A program made the position numbers and the translations under genes. Source: an uncultured Desulfarculaceae bacterium (GTDB lineage Bacteria > Desulfobacterota > Desulfarculia > Desulfarculales > Desulfarculaceae). Taken from it: a stretch of DNA of 15,047 bases. This document shows, one piece after another, positions 6,794 through 14,982 of the stretch. Each line of letters starts with the position of its first letter. Within the stretch, counting starts at the first letter, position 1. The DNA lies in assembly GCA_937908275.1 (NCBI GenBank), contig CALERA010000499.1, positions 1 through 15,047 of the forward strand, in the 5' to 3' direction. The notes beneath the pieces are model-generated. The model worked only from the letters and a program-made list of their open reading frames with translations, ran no database searches and was not told the DNA's origin.

Positions 6794-6836
6794 GGAAAAG
6801 AAACGGGGACGGGGTCCGCGTGGGACCCCGTCCCCG
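6794..6836 (-). terminator. Intrinsic terminator of degP
   Basis: A perfect 14-bp stem, 6804-6817 (CGGGGACGGGGTCC) with 6823-6836, has loop GCGTG. On the minus strand it is followed by TTTCTTTTCC, a good U-tract. It lies 84 bases beyond the degP stop and 85 bases before the dehydrogenase start, so the two minus-strand genes are probably separate transcription units. Confidence 0.8.
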
Positions 6837-6878
6837 GCTAGGGGGGAGGAGGGAGGGAAGCAAGGGGCGGGTGGGTGG

Positions 6879-6915
6879 CCCGCCCCGGGACCGCCCCGGG
6901 GGATTGCGGGGCGGG
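6879..6915. other. GC hairpin just after the degP stop
   Basis: CCCGCCCC (6879-6886) and GGGGCGGG (6908-6915) are exact inverted copies separated by 21 bases, starting six bases beyond the degP stop codon. There is no T-run after it on either strand, so it is not an intrinsic terminator on its own. It could protect the 3' end of the mRNA, or be chance in such GC-rich DNA. Confidence 0.35.
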
Positions 6916-6920
6916 GAGAT

Positions 6921-8357
6921 TTAGCCCTTCTTGATCACCACGAAGAAGGAGTGGTCCTGGCGCTGCACCAGGAGCAGCAGCCCGTCCTTGGCCTGGCCCC
7001 AGGCCTTCTCCAGGTCGGCCACGCCGCCCAGCCTGACCTGGGCCGCCTCCAGGAGCACGTCGCCCCGGTTCAGGCCGGCCTCGGCCGCCGGGGAGCCGGG
7101 GGCCACCTGGCTCACCACCAGGCCGTGGTCGGTCTTGACCTTCAGGGTCCGGGCCAGCTCCGGGGTCAGCGGCTGGACCGCCAGGCCCAGCTTGTCCAGG
7201 CTGTCGGGCCGGGAGGATTCCGCGGCCTGGTTCTGCTCCTCGTCCTTCAGCTCGCCCAGCTTGACCTCCAGGGTCTTGGCCTTGCCCTCGCGCAGGATGC
7301 CCAGCGCGGCCTGATGGCCCACCTCGGCCCCGCCCACCAGGCGGGCCAGGGCGGCGGGATCGTGCACCGGCTGGTTGTCGTAGCTGACGATCACGTCGCC
7401 GCGCTTGAGGCCGGACTTGGCCGCCGGGCTGTCGGCCACCACGTCGGCCACCAGCGCGCCCTGGCCGTCCTGGACCCCGAACTTGTCGGCCAGCTCCGGG
7501 CTCACCGGCTGGGTGTAGACCCCCAGCCAGCCGCGCACCACCCGGCCCTTGTCCTTGAGCTGGGCCATGACGTTCTTGGCCAGGTTGCTGGGGATGGCGA
7601 AGCCGATGCCCTGGCCGTGGGCCACGATGGCGGTGGGGATGCCCACCAGGCGGCCGTCCATGTCCACCAGGGCCCCGCCGCTGTTGCCGGGGTTGATGCT
7701 GGCGTCGGTCTGGATGAAGTCGTCATAGGGGCCGGCCCCGATGTTGCGCTCCTTGGCGCTGACGATGCCGGCGGTGACGGTGTTTTCCAGGCCAAAGGGG
7801 TTGCCCGCGGCCAGCACCCAGTCACCCACCCGCAGGCGATCGGAATCGCCCAGGGCCAGGGCCGGGTAGTCGCCGTTCTTCTTCAGGCGCACCAGGGCCA
7901 GGTCGGTCTTGGGGTCGCTGCCCACCACCTTGGCCTCGATCTCGCGCCCGTCCTTCAGGCGCACCACGATCTTGTCCGCGCCGTCCACCACGTGGTGGTT
8001 GGTCAGCACCAGGCCCTCGGGGTCCACGATCACGCCCGAGCCCAGGGCGCGCTGCTGCTGCTGGGGCATGGGCAGGCCCTGGCCGCCGAAGAAGCGGCGG
8101 AAGAACTCGTCCATGCCCGGCAGGTCCTGGGGACCCAGGCCCCGGCCCTGGCGGCCCGGCATGGCCTCCATCCGGGGCGTCTTGGCCGTGCGCTCGGTGC
8201 GGATGTTCACCACCGAGGGGGCGATCTTGGCCGCCAGGTCGGCGAAGCCCTGGGGCGGGGCCGCGGCCAGGGATCCGCCGGCGGTCAGCAGGGTCGCCAG
8301 GCAGGCCACGCCCAAGGCCCGCAGACCATGCTTGGAAAAACTGCTGGGGGTATTCAT
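6921..8357 (-). CDS. degP: DegP/HtrA-family periplasmic serine protease with two PDZ domains
   Basis: This enzyme degrades or refolds misfolded envelope proteins in the periplasm. The 478-residue product starts with a signal peptide (about 1-32, hydrophobic core GVACLATLLTAG, cleavage near AAA-PP). The trypsin-like domain carries the triad H122 (TNHHVV), D152 (KTDLAL) and S226 (GNSGG). A Q/G/P-rich insert (66-104, including MPQQQQ) corresponds to the LA-loop region. PDZ1 spans about 265-365 ('GWLGV...GALVADVVADSPAAKSGLKRGDVI') and PDZ2 about 385-478 ('GLVVSQVAPGSPAAEAGLNRGDVL'). Length and architecture fit DegP/DegQ. The ATG at 8355-8357 follows GGAGGTGA. The gene is divergent from an OmpR-type regulator, which suggests, but does not prove, control by that system in the way CpxRA controls degP in enterobacteria. 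Confidence 0.96.
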   Translation of the reverse strand: MNTPSSFSKHGLRALGVACLATLLTAGGSLAAAPPQGFADLAAKIAPSVVNIRTERTAKTPRMEAMPGRQGRGLGPQDLPGMDEFFRRFFGGQGLPMPQQQQRALGSGVIVDPEGLVLTNHHVVDGADKIVVRLKDGREIEAKVVGSDPKTDLALVRLKKNGDYPALALGDSDRLRVGDWVLAAGNPFGLENTVTAGIVSAKERNIGAGPYDDFIQTDASINPGNSGGALVDMDGRLVGIPTAIVAHGQGIGFAIPSNLAKNVMAQLKDKGRVVRGWLGVYTQPVSPELADKFGVQDGQGALVADVVADSPAAKSGLKRGDVIVSYDNQPVHDPAALARLVGGAEVGHQAALGILREGKAKTLEVKLGELKDEEQNQAAESSRPDSLDKLGLAVQPLTPELARTLKVKTDHGLVVSQVAPGSPAAEAGLNRGDVLLEAAQVRLGGVADLEKAWGQAKDGLLLLVQRQDHSFFVVIKKG

Positions 8358-8598
8358 CGGTCACCTCCGGTTAAATGGCCAGCCCCTCACCGGGGGCGTT
8401 TTTCACTGTCCCCATGATGGACACCCCCGATTGCCCCTGGCTTGCCCCAAGATTAAAAAAATGTAAGGCATGGGGCGCGGGGCCGGAACCGGGCCTATGC
8501 TATGTTGGGAATGGGTCGACATGCCCCGGGGTTGCGCGGCGAGCCGCCGCTGGAATCCCGGGACGGAAATCGGTCGACCGAGGGAAGGAAGGGCAGCG
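8358..8598. promoter_or_regulatory. Divergent intergenic region between degP and the two-component genes
   Basis: This 241-base gap must hold promoters for both directions. Visible items are an AT-rich patch (GATTAAAAAAATGTAA, 8451-8466) with a weak plus-strand match TTGCCC (8431-8436) and TAAAAA (8454-8459) at 17 bases, and two copies of GGTCGAC (8514-8520 and 8572-8578). The second copy is part of the perfect palindrome CGGTCGACCG (8571-8580). The repeats could be operator half sites but are short enough to be chance. Confidence 0.35.
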
Positions 8599-9273
8599 AT
8601 GCGCATCCTGATCGTGGAGGACGACGAGAAGATCGCCGGCTTCATCGCCAAGGGCCTCAAGGAGGCGGGCCTGGTCAGCGAGACCGCCGCCGACGGGCCA
8701 ACCGGCCTGGGCCTGGCCCTGGGCGGGGGTTTCGACGCGGCGGTCATCGACCTGATGCTGCCCGGGCTGGACGGCCTGAGCCTGATCGAGCGCCTGCGCG
8801 CGGCCGGGGTGCAGACCCCGGTGATCATCCTGAGCGCCAAGCGCTCCCTGGATGACCGGGTGCTGGGCCTGCAAAAAGGCGGCGACGACTACCTGACCAA
8901 GCCCTTCGCCTTCTCCGAGCTCCTGGCCCGGCTCCAGGCCCTGATCCGCCGGGCCAGCCGCCAGCCCGAGCCCACCCGCCTGACGGTGGGCGACCTCAGC
9001 CTGGACCTGGTCAGCCGCGAGGTGACCCGGGCCGGCCAGCCCATCGACCTGCAACCCAAGGAGTTCAGCCTGCTGGCCTACCTGATGCGCAACGCCGGGC
9101 GGGTGGTGACCAAGACCACCATCCTGGAGCGGGTCTGGGACTACAGCTTCGATCCCCAGACCAACGTGGTGGACGTGGTGATCTGCCGGCTGCGCAACAA
9201 GGTGGACCGCGACTATCCCGCCAAGCTGATCCACACCATGCGCGGGGTGGGCTATGTCCTCAAGGAGCAGTAA
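8599..9273 (+). CDS. OmpR/PhoB-family response regulator (CusR-like)
   Basis: This is a cytoplasmic transcription regulator of 224 residues. The receiver domain (1-118) has the acidic pocket E7-D8-D9, phosphoacceptor D51 (AVIDLMLPGLDG), S79 and K101 (LTKPF). The winged-helix DNA-binding domain (about 127-222) includes 'LQPKEFSLLAYLMRNAGRVVTKTTILERVWDYSFD' and ends in 'HTMRGVGYVLKEQ'. The 'DDRVLGLQKGGDDYLTKPFAFSELLARLQALIRR' style is typical of the CusR/CzcR/IrlR branch, many of which answer to metals, but the signal here is unknown. ATG 8599 is chosen because the receiver begins there, with AAGGAAGGG upstream; the open frame back to 8470 adds only low-quality sequence. The stop overlaps the kinase start by 20 bases. 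Confidence 0.95.
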   Translation: MRILIVEDDEKIAGFIAKGLKEAGLVSETAADGPTGLGLALGGGFDAAVIDLMLPGLDGLSLIERLRAAGVQTPVIILSAKRSLDDRVLGLQKGGDDYLTKPFAFSELLARLQALIRRASRQPEPTRLTVGDLSLDLVSREVTRAGQPIDLQPKEFSLLAYLMRNAGRVVTKTTILERVWDYSFDPQTNVVDVVICRLRNKVDRDYPAKLIHTMRGVGYVLKEQ

Positions 9274-10645
9274 CCGCCCGGCCCGGAGCACCCTCTGGCG
9301 GCTGACCCTGTGGTACGCCGCGGCCCTGAGCCTGTGCCTGGCCCTGTTCACCGGCCTGGCCTACTACCTGCTGGACCAGGCCCTGGTGGCCAGCGACCGC
9401 CAGGTGATCCTGGACAAGGCCAGCGAGTACCTGCTCTCCGGCCAGCGCGGGCGGCTGGAGGCCTTTTTGACCGAGATCCGCCTGCAGCGCGCGGTGGAGG
9501 AGCGGGCCGGGTTCTTTGTCCGGGTGGTTGGCCCCCATGGCGACACCCCGGTCCTGATCGTGCCCCAGGAGGCGGCCGGCCTGGACCTGGAGCGCCATCT
9601 CAGCCCGCCCGCCCCGCCCGACTCCTGGACGATTCTCTCCGACCGTCGCGGACGCCCCACCCTGGAGCTGGCCACCCAGTCCCTGCCCGGCGGCTACCTG
9701 ATCCAGGTGGGGCGCAGCCCGGCCCTCCGCCTCAAGGTGCTGCGCCATTTCCGGACCGCGCTGCTCATCGCCGCCCTGCCGGCCCTCCTGCTCTCCCTGG
9801 CCGGGGGCTGGCTCCTGGCCGCCCGCAGCCTGGCCCCCCTGCGCGACCTGGTGGCCACGGTGCGGGGCATCGACGCCGGCGACCTCTCGGCCCGGGTGCC
9901 GGTGGGGCCGGGCGAGGGCGAACTGGAGGAGCTGGCCCGGCGCTTCAACCTGATGCTGGAGAAGATCGCCCGCCTGGTGGAGGGCATGGTCCAGGCCCTG
10001 GACAACGTGGCCCACGACCTGCGCACCCCCCTGGCCCGGCTGCGCATGACCGTGGAGACCGCCCTGCAGGGGCCGGAAAGTCCGGCCGCCCTGAAGGACG
10101 CCCTGGCCGACTGCGCCGAGGAGAGCGAGCGGGTGGTGCGGATGCTGAACCAGCTCCTGGATCTCTCCGAGGCCAGCACCGGCATCCTGCGCCTGGACCA
10201 GAGCCCCACCGACCTGGCGGCCCTGGTGAGCGACGTGGCCGAGCTCTACGCCTACGTGGCCGAGGAAAAGGGCCAGACCCTGGACCTGGACGGCGTGGCC
10301 CCGGTCACGGCCATGGTGGACCCCGGACGCCTGCGCCAGGTGGTGGCCAATCTCCTGGACAACGCCCTGAAGTACACCCCGGCCGGGGGCCGGGTGGCCC
10401 TGGGGCTGACGGCCGAGGAGGACGGGGTGCGCCTGAGCGTGGACGACAGCGGCCCGGGCATCGCCCCGGCTGAGCGCCAGCGGGTTTTCGAGCGGCTTTA
10501 TCGGGGAGACAAGAGCCGGGGTCAGCGCGGCATGGGCCTGGGGCTGAGCCTGGTCAAGGCGGTGGCCGAGGCCCACGGCGGGCGGGTGGAGGCCCTGGAT
10601 TCGCCCCTGGGCGGGGCGCGGCTGACGGTCTGGCTGCCGGCCTGA
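9254..10645 (+). CDS. Membrane sensor histidine kinase, partner of the response regulator
   Basis: This 463-residue inner-membrane kinase has TM1 at about 16-40, a periplasmic sensor region at 41-165, TM2 at about 165-189, HAMP at about 190-243 ('SLAPLRDLVATVRGIDAGDLSARVP'), HisKA with the phosphorylated H254 ('NVAHDLRTPLARLR'), and an HATPase domain with N box ('QVVANLLDNALKYTP', 362-376), G1 (D397-D398-S-G-P-G-I) and G2 ('GMGLGLSLVKA'). All catalytic motifs are intact. The architecture matches the CusS/heavy-metal sensor kinase type, though the periplasmic region shows no obvious His/Cys-rich metal site (H95, H115 only). The ATG lies within the regulator's last codons, with GGGGTGGG upstream, so the two are translationally coupled. 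Confidence 0.94.
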   Translation: MSSRSSNRPARSTLWRLTLWYAAALSLCLALFTGLAYYLLDQALVASDRQVILDKASEYLLSGQRGRLEAFLTEIRLQRAVEERAGFFVRVVGPHGDTPVLIVPQEAAGLDLERHLSPPAPPDSWTILSDRRGRPTLELATQSLPGGYLIQVGRSPALRLKVLRHFRTALLIAALPALLLSLAGGWLLAARSLAPLRDLVATVRGIDAGDLSARVPVGPGEGELEELARRFNLMLEKIARLVEGMVQALDNVAHDLRTPLARLRMTVETALQGPESPAALKDALADCAEESERVVRMLNQLLDLSEASTGILRLDQSPTDLAALVSDVAELYAYVAEEKGQTLDLDGVAPVTAMVDPGRLRQVVANLLDNALKYTPAGGRVALGLTAEEDGVRLSVDDSGPGIAPAERQRVFERLYRGDKSRGQRGMGLGLSLVKAVAEAHGGRVEALDSPLGGARLTVWLPA

Positions 10646-10663
10646 GCCGGCGGAAAGCGGTTC

Positions 10664-11533
10664 TCAGGCCTTTTCCGAGGCCACGCCCAACAGGGCCTCC
10701 CACAGGCGCTGGATGTCGTCCCGGCGGGAGGCCACGTCCTTGACCAGCTCGGTCAGGCGGTCCCCGCTCAGGCCCAGGCTTTCCAGGGCGGCGTTGTTCA
10801 GCTCCGGCCGGTCCAGGCGATAGCCGTCGCCCAGGTTCAGGCCGTGGGCCAGATAGTCCGAGACGTGGACCACCGCCACCAGGGGGAAGTTGGCCAGCCG
10901 GGGCGAAGGCTCATGGTGGTAGCTCAGCCCCATCTTCACCGTCTCCGGCAGCTCCCAGTGCTCGGCCAGGGCCCGGCCCACCTGCTGATGGCCCATGCCC
11001 AGCTCGCGCTCGGCCTCCATCAGCCCCAGCCCCTCCTGCATGCGCTTGATCAACTGATCCACGTCGTCCGGGAAAAAGGCCAGCAGCACCACCTTGCCCA
11101 CGTCGTGCAAGAGCCCGGCGGTGAAGGCCAGGTCGCTGTCCTCGTAGCCCACGGCCTTGGAGACCTGGCGGCCGGCCTCGGCCACGGCCACCGAGTGCAG
11201 CCACAACTGGCGGGCGGCCTGGCGGTGGCGGAAGGTGGAAGGGTGCAGGAAGCCCACCATGCTCAGGCCCAGGGCCAGGTTGCGGACCTCGTTGTAGCCC
11301 ACCGCCACCACCGCCCGCCCCACCGAGGTGATGGGGTGACGGAAGCCGTAGTAGGCCGAATTGGCCACCGCCAGCAGTTTGGTGGTCAGGGCCTGGTCGT
11401 AGCGGATCTTTTTCTCCAGCTCCATGGCCGAGGAGCGGGGATCGTCCAGGGTGGCCAAAATGGAGGCCAGCACCTCGGGCAGGGTGGGAAGGTTGCGGAT
11501 TTTTCGCAGGAAGTTCTTGGCCACGAGCCTCAC
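10664..11533 (-). CDS. HDOD domain signalling protein
   Basis: This 289-residue soluble protein carries an HDOD domain over residues 8-205 or so: 'IRNLPTLPEVLASILATLDDP', 'SAMELEKKIRYDQALTTKLLAVANSAYYGF', 'AVVAVGYNEVRNLALGLSM', then 'AFTAGLLHDVGKVVLL' with H143-D144 kept, 'MGHQQVGRALAEHWELPETVKMGLSYHHEPS'. HDOD proteins are non-GYP relatives of HD hydrolases and act in signalling, often near c-di-GMP genes; enzymatic activity is generally not shown. Here several HD-like histidines remain (H113, H143, H182, H206/H207), so phosphohydrolase function cannot be ruled out. The first possible start is GTG 11531-11533, just after an in-frame TGA; GTG 11524 with GGTGAGG upstream is an alternative. Its stop is 18 bases from the convergent kinase's, and it is divergent from the GGDEF-EAL gene. 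Confidence 0.92.
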   Translation of the reverse strand: MRLVAKNFLRKIRNLPTLPEVLASILATLDDPRSSAMELEKKIRYDQALTTKLLAVANSAYYGFRHPITSVGRAVVAVGYNEVRNLALGLSMVGFLHPSTFRHRQAARQLWLHSVAVAEAGRQVSKAVGYEDSDLAFTAGLLHDVGKVVLLAFFPDDVDQLIKRMQEGLGLMEAERELGMGHQQVGRALAEHWELPETVKMGLSYHHEPSPRLANFPLVAVVHVSDYLAHGLNLGDGYRLDRPELNNAALESLGLSGDRLTELVKDVASRRDDIQRLWEALLGVASEKA

Positions 11534-11585
11534 CGATCACATGATGCCGCAGGATAACCCATCCTCGGCGTTGACGTCTGCCAAA

Positions 11586-11614
11586 AAAAGCCCAGACCGC
11601 CGGACGGGACTTTT
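11586..11614. other. Imperfect hairpin with A/T-run flanks upstream of the HDOD gene
   Basis: AAAAGCCC (11586-11593) pairs with GGGACTTTT (11606-11614) with one bulged A; the loop is 12 bases. Seven A at 11583-11589 would give a U-run for a minus-strand transcript. That places a terminator-like structure in the leader side of the HDOD gene, or it simply insulates the divergent units. Confidence 0.3.
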
Positions 11615-11630
11615 GTCTCCATTATGCCCA

Positions 11631-11660
11631 CTTTTTGATATTATTCAGCATAGCTAACAA
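11631..11660. promoter_or_regulatory. AT-rich stretch in the HDOD / GGDEF-EAL divergent gap
   Basis: The 11534-11710 gap is unusually AT-rich around CTTTTTGATATTATTCAGCA (11631-11650). TTGATA (11635-11640) resembles a -35 element, followed by TAACAA (11655-11660) at only 14 bases, so the match is poor. Composition and position make this the likely promoter zone of the GGDEF-EAL gene. Confidence 0.3.
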
Positions 11661-11710
11661 AATCACCAACTGGGGGGGGCGCCAATTCAACCCAGTGACG
11701 GCTGGATTTC

Positions 11711-13849
11711 GTGAAGCCAAGCAAAAAGGCCAGTTCAACCCCGCGGGACAAGCGGGCGCCGAACACCGGCGACCAGGTGAAGGCCCCCGCCTGGGCGGAC
11801 CTCCTGCACATTTTTCCCCTGCCGGCCTTTTTGGGCGAGCTTCCCCGTGACGCCTCCCCGGGCTCCTGCCAACTGGCCAACGCCTCGGCCGCCAGCCGTC
11901 TGGGGCTCAGCGCCAAGCAGGCCGCCGAGTTGCTGGCCGCGCGCCTGGACCAGCTCCAGCGGCAATGGCCCGAGGGCCGGCCGCCCCTGGAGGAGGGCAA
12001 GGGCCTGGAGTTGGCCCTGCCCCTGCCCCAGGACCAGGGCGTGTTGCGCCTGCGCCTGAGCCAGGTGGAGCACCGGGGCCGCCCCCACTACCTGGCCCTG
12101 GGCCTGCCCGAGCAGTCCGGCGACAACGACCTGGCCCAGACGGTGCTGGGCAGCCTGGAGCAGGGCCTGGCCCTGATCGACACCCGGGGACGGCTGTTCT
12201 ACGCCAATCCCGCCTTCACCGCCCTGCTGGCCCGCTCGGTGCGCGGCCTGAGCGGCCAACCCCTGACCAGCCTTTTCGCCGAGACCCTGGACCCGGACCG
12301 CCGGCGTCAGATCTGGCGCGCCCTGGCCGATGGCGGCTTCTGGCGGGGGCCGGCCAGCCTGCCCGGCGACGACGGCGCCTCCCACCCGGTGGAGATCAGC
12401 ATCCTGCGCGCCCCCCTGGGCCGGCCCGGACGCCCGGCCTTCCTGGTCATCCTGCGCCCCCTGTCCCTGGCCGGCAGCGAATCCGACCAGCTCACCTACC
12501 TGGCCCTGCACGACCCCCTGACCGGCCTGCCCAACCGGGCCTTTTTCTATCAGCGCCTGCAGGCGGCCCTGGCCCACGCCAAGCGCCGGCGCACCGGCCT
12601 GGCCCTGCTCTACCTGGACCTGGACAACTTCAAGACCATCAACGACAGCCTGGGCCACGGGGTGGGCGACTGGCTGCTGCGCGAGATGGCCAACCGGCTC
12701 AAGGCCTGTCTGCGCCTGGAGGACGCGGTGGCCCGCCTGGGCGGGGACGAGTTCGTGCTGCTGTTGACCGACGTCAGCCGGCCCGAGGGGGCCATGGTGG
12801 TGGCGCGGCGCATCCTGGGCCAGGTGGCCGAGCCGATCCAGGTGGCGGGTCACGAGTTGCAGGTCAGCGTCAGCATCGGCATCACCATCTTCCCCACCGA
12901 CGGCCTGGACGCCGAGACCCTGGTCAAGAACGCCGACCTGGCCATGTACCGGGCCAAGGACCAGGGCAAGCGGGGCTATCAGCTCTACACCGACGAACTC
13001 CACGCCCAGGCCAGCCGCCGCCTGGTGATGGAGAGCAACCTGCGCAAGGGCCTGCAGAACGGGGAATTCCTGGTGTACTACCAGCCCAAGTGGGACCACG
13101 GCCGCAACCAGTTGGTGGGCATGGAGGCCCTGTTGCGCTGGCAGCGGGACGACCTGGGTCTGGTGGGGGCGGGCGAGATCATCCCCCTGGCCGAGGAGAC
13201 CGGCCTGATCGTGCCCATCGGCGAGTGGGTGCTGGACCAGGCCTGCCGCATGGCCCGCCGGCTCCAGGACGAGGGCCTGGGCCAGTTGCGGGTGGCGGTG
13301 AACCTCTCGGCCCGCCAGCTCCTGTGGCAGCACGATTTCGTGGACATGGTGGAGATGGTGCTGGAGGACGTGGGCCTGGAGCCCTCCCTCCTGGAGCTGG
13401 AGGTGACCGAGAGCGTGGTGATGCACAACCTGGAGGCGGCGGTGGCCATCCTGCACCGCCTGGATGGCCTGGGGGTGCGCCTGTCCCTGGACGACTTCGG
13501 CACCGGCTATTCGGCCCTGGCCTGCCTCAAGAGCTTCCCCCTCCACGCCCTGAAACTGGACCGCTCCTTCATCGTCGAGACCCCCAACAGCAAGAACAGC
13601 GCCGCCATCGTGGTGGCCATCATCGCCATGGCCCAGAGCCTGGGCCTGGAGGTGGTGGCCGAGGGGGTGGAGACCCAGGCGCAGGCGGACTTCCTGCTGC
13701 GCAACCAGTGCCAGTTGATGCAGGGCTATTTCTTCAGCCCCCCGCTGCCGGAGGGCCGCTTCCTGGAGCTTTGCCGCCGCCACGCCGGCCCCGGCTCCCA
13801 TCCGCCCCTGCGGGCCGGGAGCGATTCCCTCCTGGCGGTCAGTCCCTGA
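11711..13849 (+). CDS. PAS-GGDEF-EAL protein (c-di-GMP turnover)
   Basis: This 712-residue protein makes and/or breaks cyclic di-GMP. It has no membrane helix, so it is cytoplasmic. Residues 30-130 look like a degenerate PAS domain; 140-250 are a PAS domain ('GLALIDTRGRLFYANPAFTALL'). GGDEF spans about 260-430 with intact G344-G-D-E-F348 and an inhibitory I-site R335-L-E-D338 five residues before it. EAL spans about 440-690 with E472-A-L, N531, E564, D594-D595 (DDFGTGYS), K615 and E651/E654 (AEGVET). All residues I can check for both activities are present, so a dual cyclase/phosphodiesterase is possible. GTG 11711 is the first start; a faint GGCTGGA lies 5' of it. Its neighbour, the HDOD gene, is divergent and likely part of the same signalling context. 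Confidence 0.94.
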   Translation: MKPSKKASSTPRDKRAPNTGDQVKAPAWADLLHIFPLPAFLGELPRDASPGSCQLANASAASRLGLSAKQAAELLAARLDQLQRQWPEGRPPLEEGKGLELALPLPQDQGVLRLRLSQVEHRGRPHYLALGLPEQSGDNDLAQTVLGSLEQGLALIDTRGRLFYANPAFTALLARSVRGLSGQPLTSLFAETLDPDRRRQIWRALADGGFWRGPASLPGDDGASHPVEISILRAPLGRPGRPAFLVILRPLSLAGSESDQLTYLALHDPLTGLPNRAFFYQRLQAALAHAKRRRTGLALLYLDLDNFKTINDSLGHGVGDWLLREMANRLKACLRLEDAVARLGGDEFVLLLTDVSRPEGAMVVARRILGQVAEPIQVAGHELQVSVSIGITIFPTDGLDAETLVKNADLAMYRAKDQGKRGYQLYTDELHAQASRRLVMESNLRKGLQNGEFLVYYQPKWDHGRNQLVGMEALLRWQRDDLGLVGAGEIIPLAEETGLIVPIGEWVLDQACRMARRLQDEGLGQLRVAVNLSARQLLWQHDFVDMVEMVLEDVGLEPSLLELEVTESVVMHNLEAAVAILHRLDGLGVRLSLDDFGTGYSALACLKSFPLHALKLDRSFIVETPNSKNSAAIVVAIIAMAQSLGLEVVAEGVETQAQADFLLRNQCQLMQGYFFSPPLPEGRFLELCRRHAGPGSHPPLRAGSDSLLAVSP

Positions 13850-13912
13850 CCCGCCCCACCCCGCCCACCAGCGCGTGGTCACGGGATCCCAGGCACTTGC
13901 CAATCATGCTAT

Positions 13913-13926
13913 ATATTAATTAATAT
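13913..13926. promoter_or_regulatory. 14-bp AT-only palindrome upstream of the PAS gene
   Basis: ATATTAATTAATAT is a perfect palindrome inside a longer AT-rich tract (13905-13937) in the 13850-14052 gap. TGCTATATA (13907-13915) just before it resembles an extended -10 element. The contrast with the surrounding GC-rich DNA suggests a promoter or operator for the PAS gene; no convincing -35 is seen. The rest of the gap holds no other feature I can support. Confidence 0.4.
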
Positions 13927-14052
13927 TATAAGATTCAAACCGTCGCTCCCGGAACGCTCCCGCCTGCCCCACGGTCAGAGTCCAGGGTGACGCGGTGTTC
14001 ATAACTTCCTGCCACCTGGCGCGGTCGATCGGCGCCAGGGCGGGTGAAAGCC

Positions 14053-14982
14053 ATGACCGTGGGTTTTGTGCATCTGTGGACCAGCGACCCGAACCGCCTC
14101 GCCGAGCTTGACGCCGCGTTGGAAATCCGGGGCTGGAAGGTTATTCAAGCCGCCCTGTTGGATCCGCCCGGGGAGCTTCCGCCAGTCGCCCGACCCAGTC
14201 TGGCCCTGGCCGATCTCGGCCCCCAGGCCAACCCCTCCGACCTGGCCCGGGCCCAGGCCTGGGCCGCCGCCCTGGGCCTGCCCCTGGTCTGCCGGGCCCC
14301 GGCCCGGGCCTTGGGCCGGCTGCTGGAGCAGGCCCCCGCCGGACCGCTCCCGGGTCTGGTCCCGGAGCATTGGCCCGCCCCCGCCCTGTCCCGGGCCCTG
14401 GCCCAGGTCCTGGAGTCCTCTCCCCACCCCGCGGACGGCCCCGCGGGCGAGAGCATTCACCAGGCCATCGTCACCAACCTGCGCACCGGCATCCTGGTGA
14501 TCCAGGACGAGGTGGTGCGTTTCGCCAACCCCTGGATGTGCCAATTCCTGGGCCTGCCCATGGCGCAGGTGCTGGGCCGCGGCCTGCTGGACTTCATCGA
14601 TCCCCAGTTCCGCGAAATGGTCCGCGAGCGTCACCACCAGCGCCTGGCGGGCAAGCCGGTGCCGGAGAGCTATCGGTTGCGGGTGCTGGACAGCGGGGGC
14701 GGCAGGTATTGGGTGCAGATCAACGCCATGCTCTTTCCCTGGGAGAACAAGCCGGCGGCCCTGGTCTTCTTCCACGACATCAGCGAGGAGGTGCAGATCC
14801 AGCGGGATCTGCGGGAAAAGGAAGAGCGCCTGCGGGCCCTGGTGGAGAACATCCCGGGCATGGCCTATCGCTGCGAGCTGCTGCCCCCCTGGCGGATGCA
14901 CCACATCAGTGACGCCGCCCTGGCGATCACCGGCTTCCCTCCCGAGGATTTCCTGGCTGGCCGGGTCGAATTCGGCGCCCTG
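14053..14982 (+). CDS. PAS-domain sensor protein, N-terminal part (3' cut by adapter)
   Basis: The first 310 residues of a sensory protein are present; the frame then runs into adapter at 14983. Residues 1-125 have alternating alpha/beta character ('TVGFVHLWTSDPNRLAELDAALEIRGWKVIQ', 'SLALADLG', 'ALSRALAQVLES') and could be a degenerate receiver-like module lacking the acidic pocket; this is tentative. A PAS domain with PAC motif covers about 134-245 ('GILVIQDEVVRFANPWMCQFLG', 'ALVFFHDISEEVQIQ'), followed by a short coiled coil (245-262) and the start of a second PAS ('LRALVENIPGMAYRCELLPPWRMHHISDAALAITGF'). The missing C-terminus probably holds a kinase or GGDEF output. ATG 14053 has GGTGA five bases upstream; GTG 14044 is an alternative. 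The last true residue is L310. Confidence 0.85.

Noticed and set aside
6951..8417. 488-codon plus-strand frame opposite degP
   Set aside because: His/Gln/Ala-rich antisense shadow; the minus strand has the full HtrA triad and PDZ domains.
11735..13903. 722-codon open frame on the minus strand opposite the GGDEF-EAL gene
   Set aside because: It is a GC-rich antisense shadow, rich in Gly, Gln, His and Val with no domain, while the plus strand encodes intact GGDEF and EAL domains.
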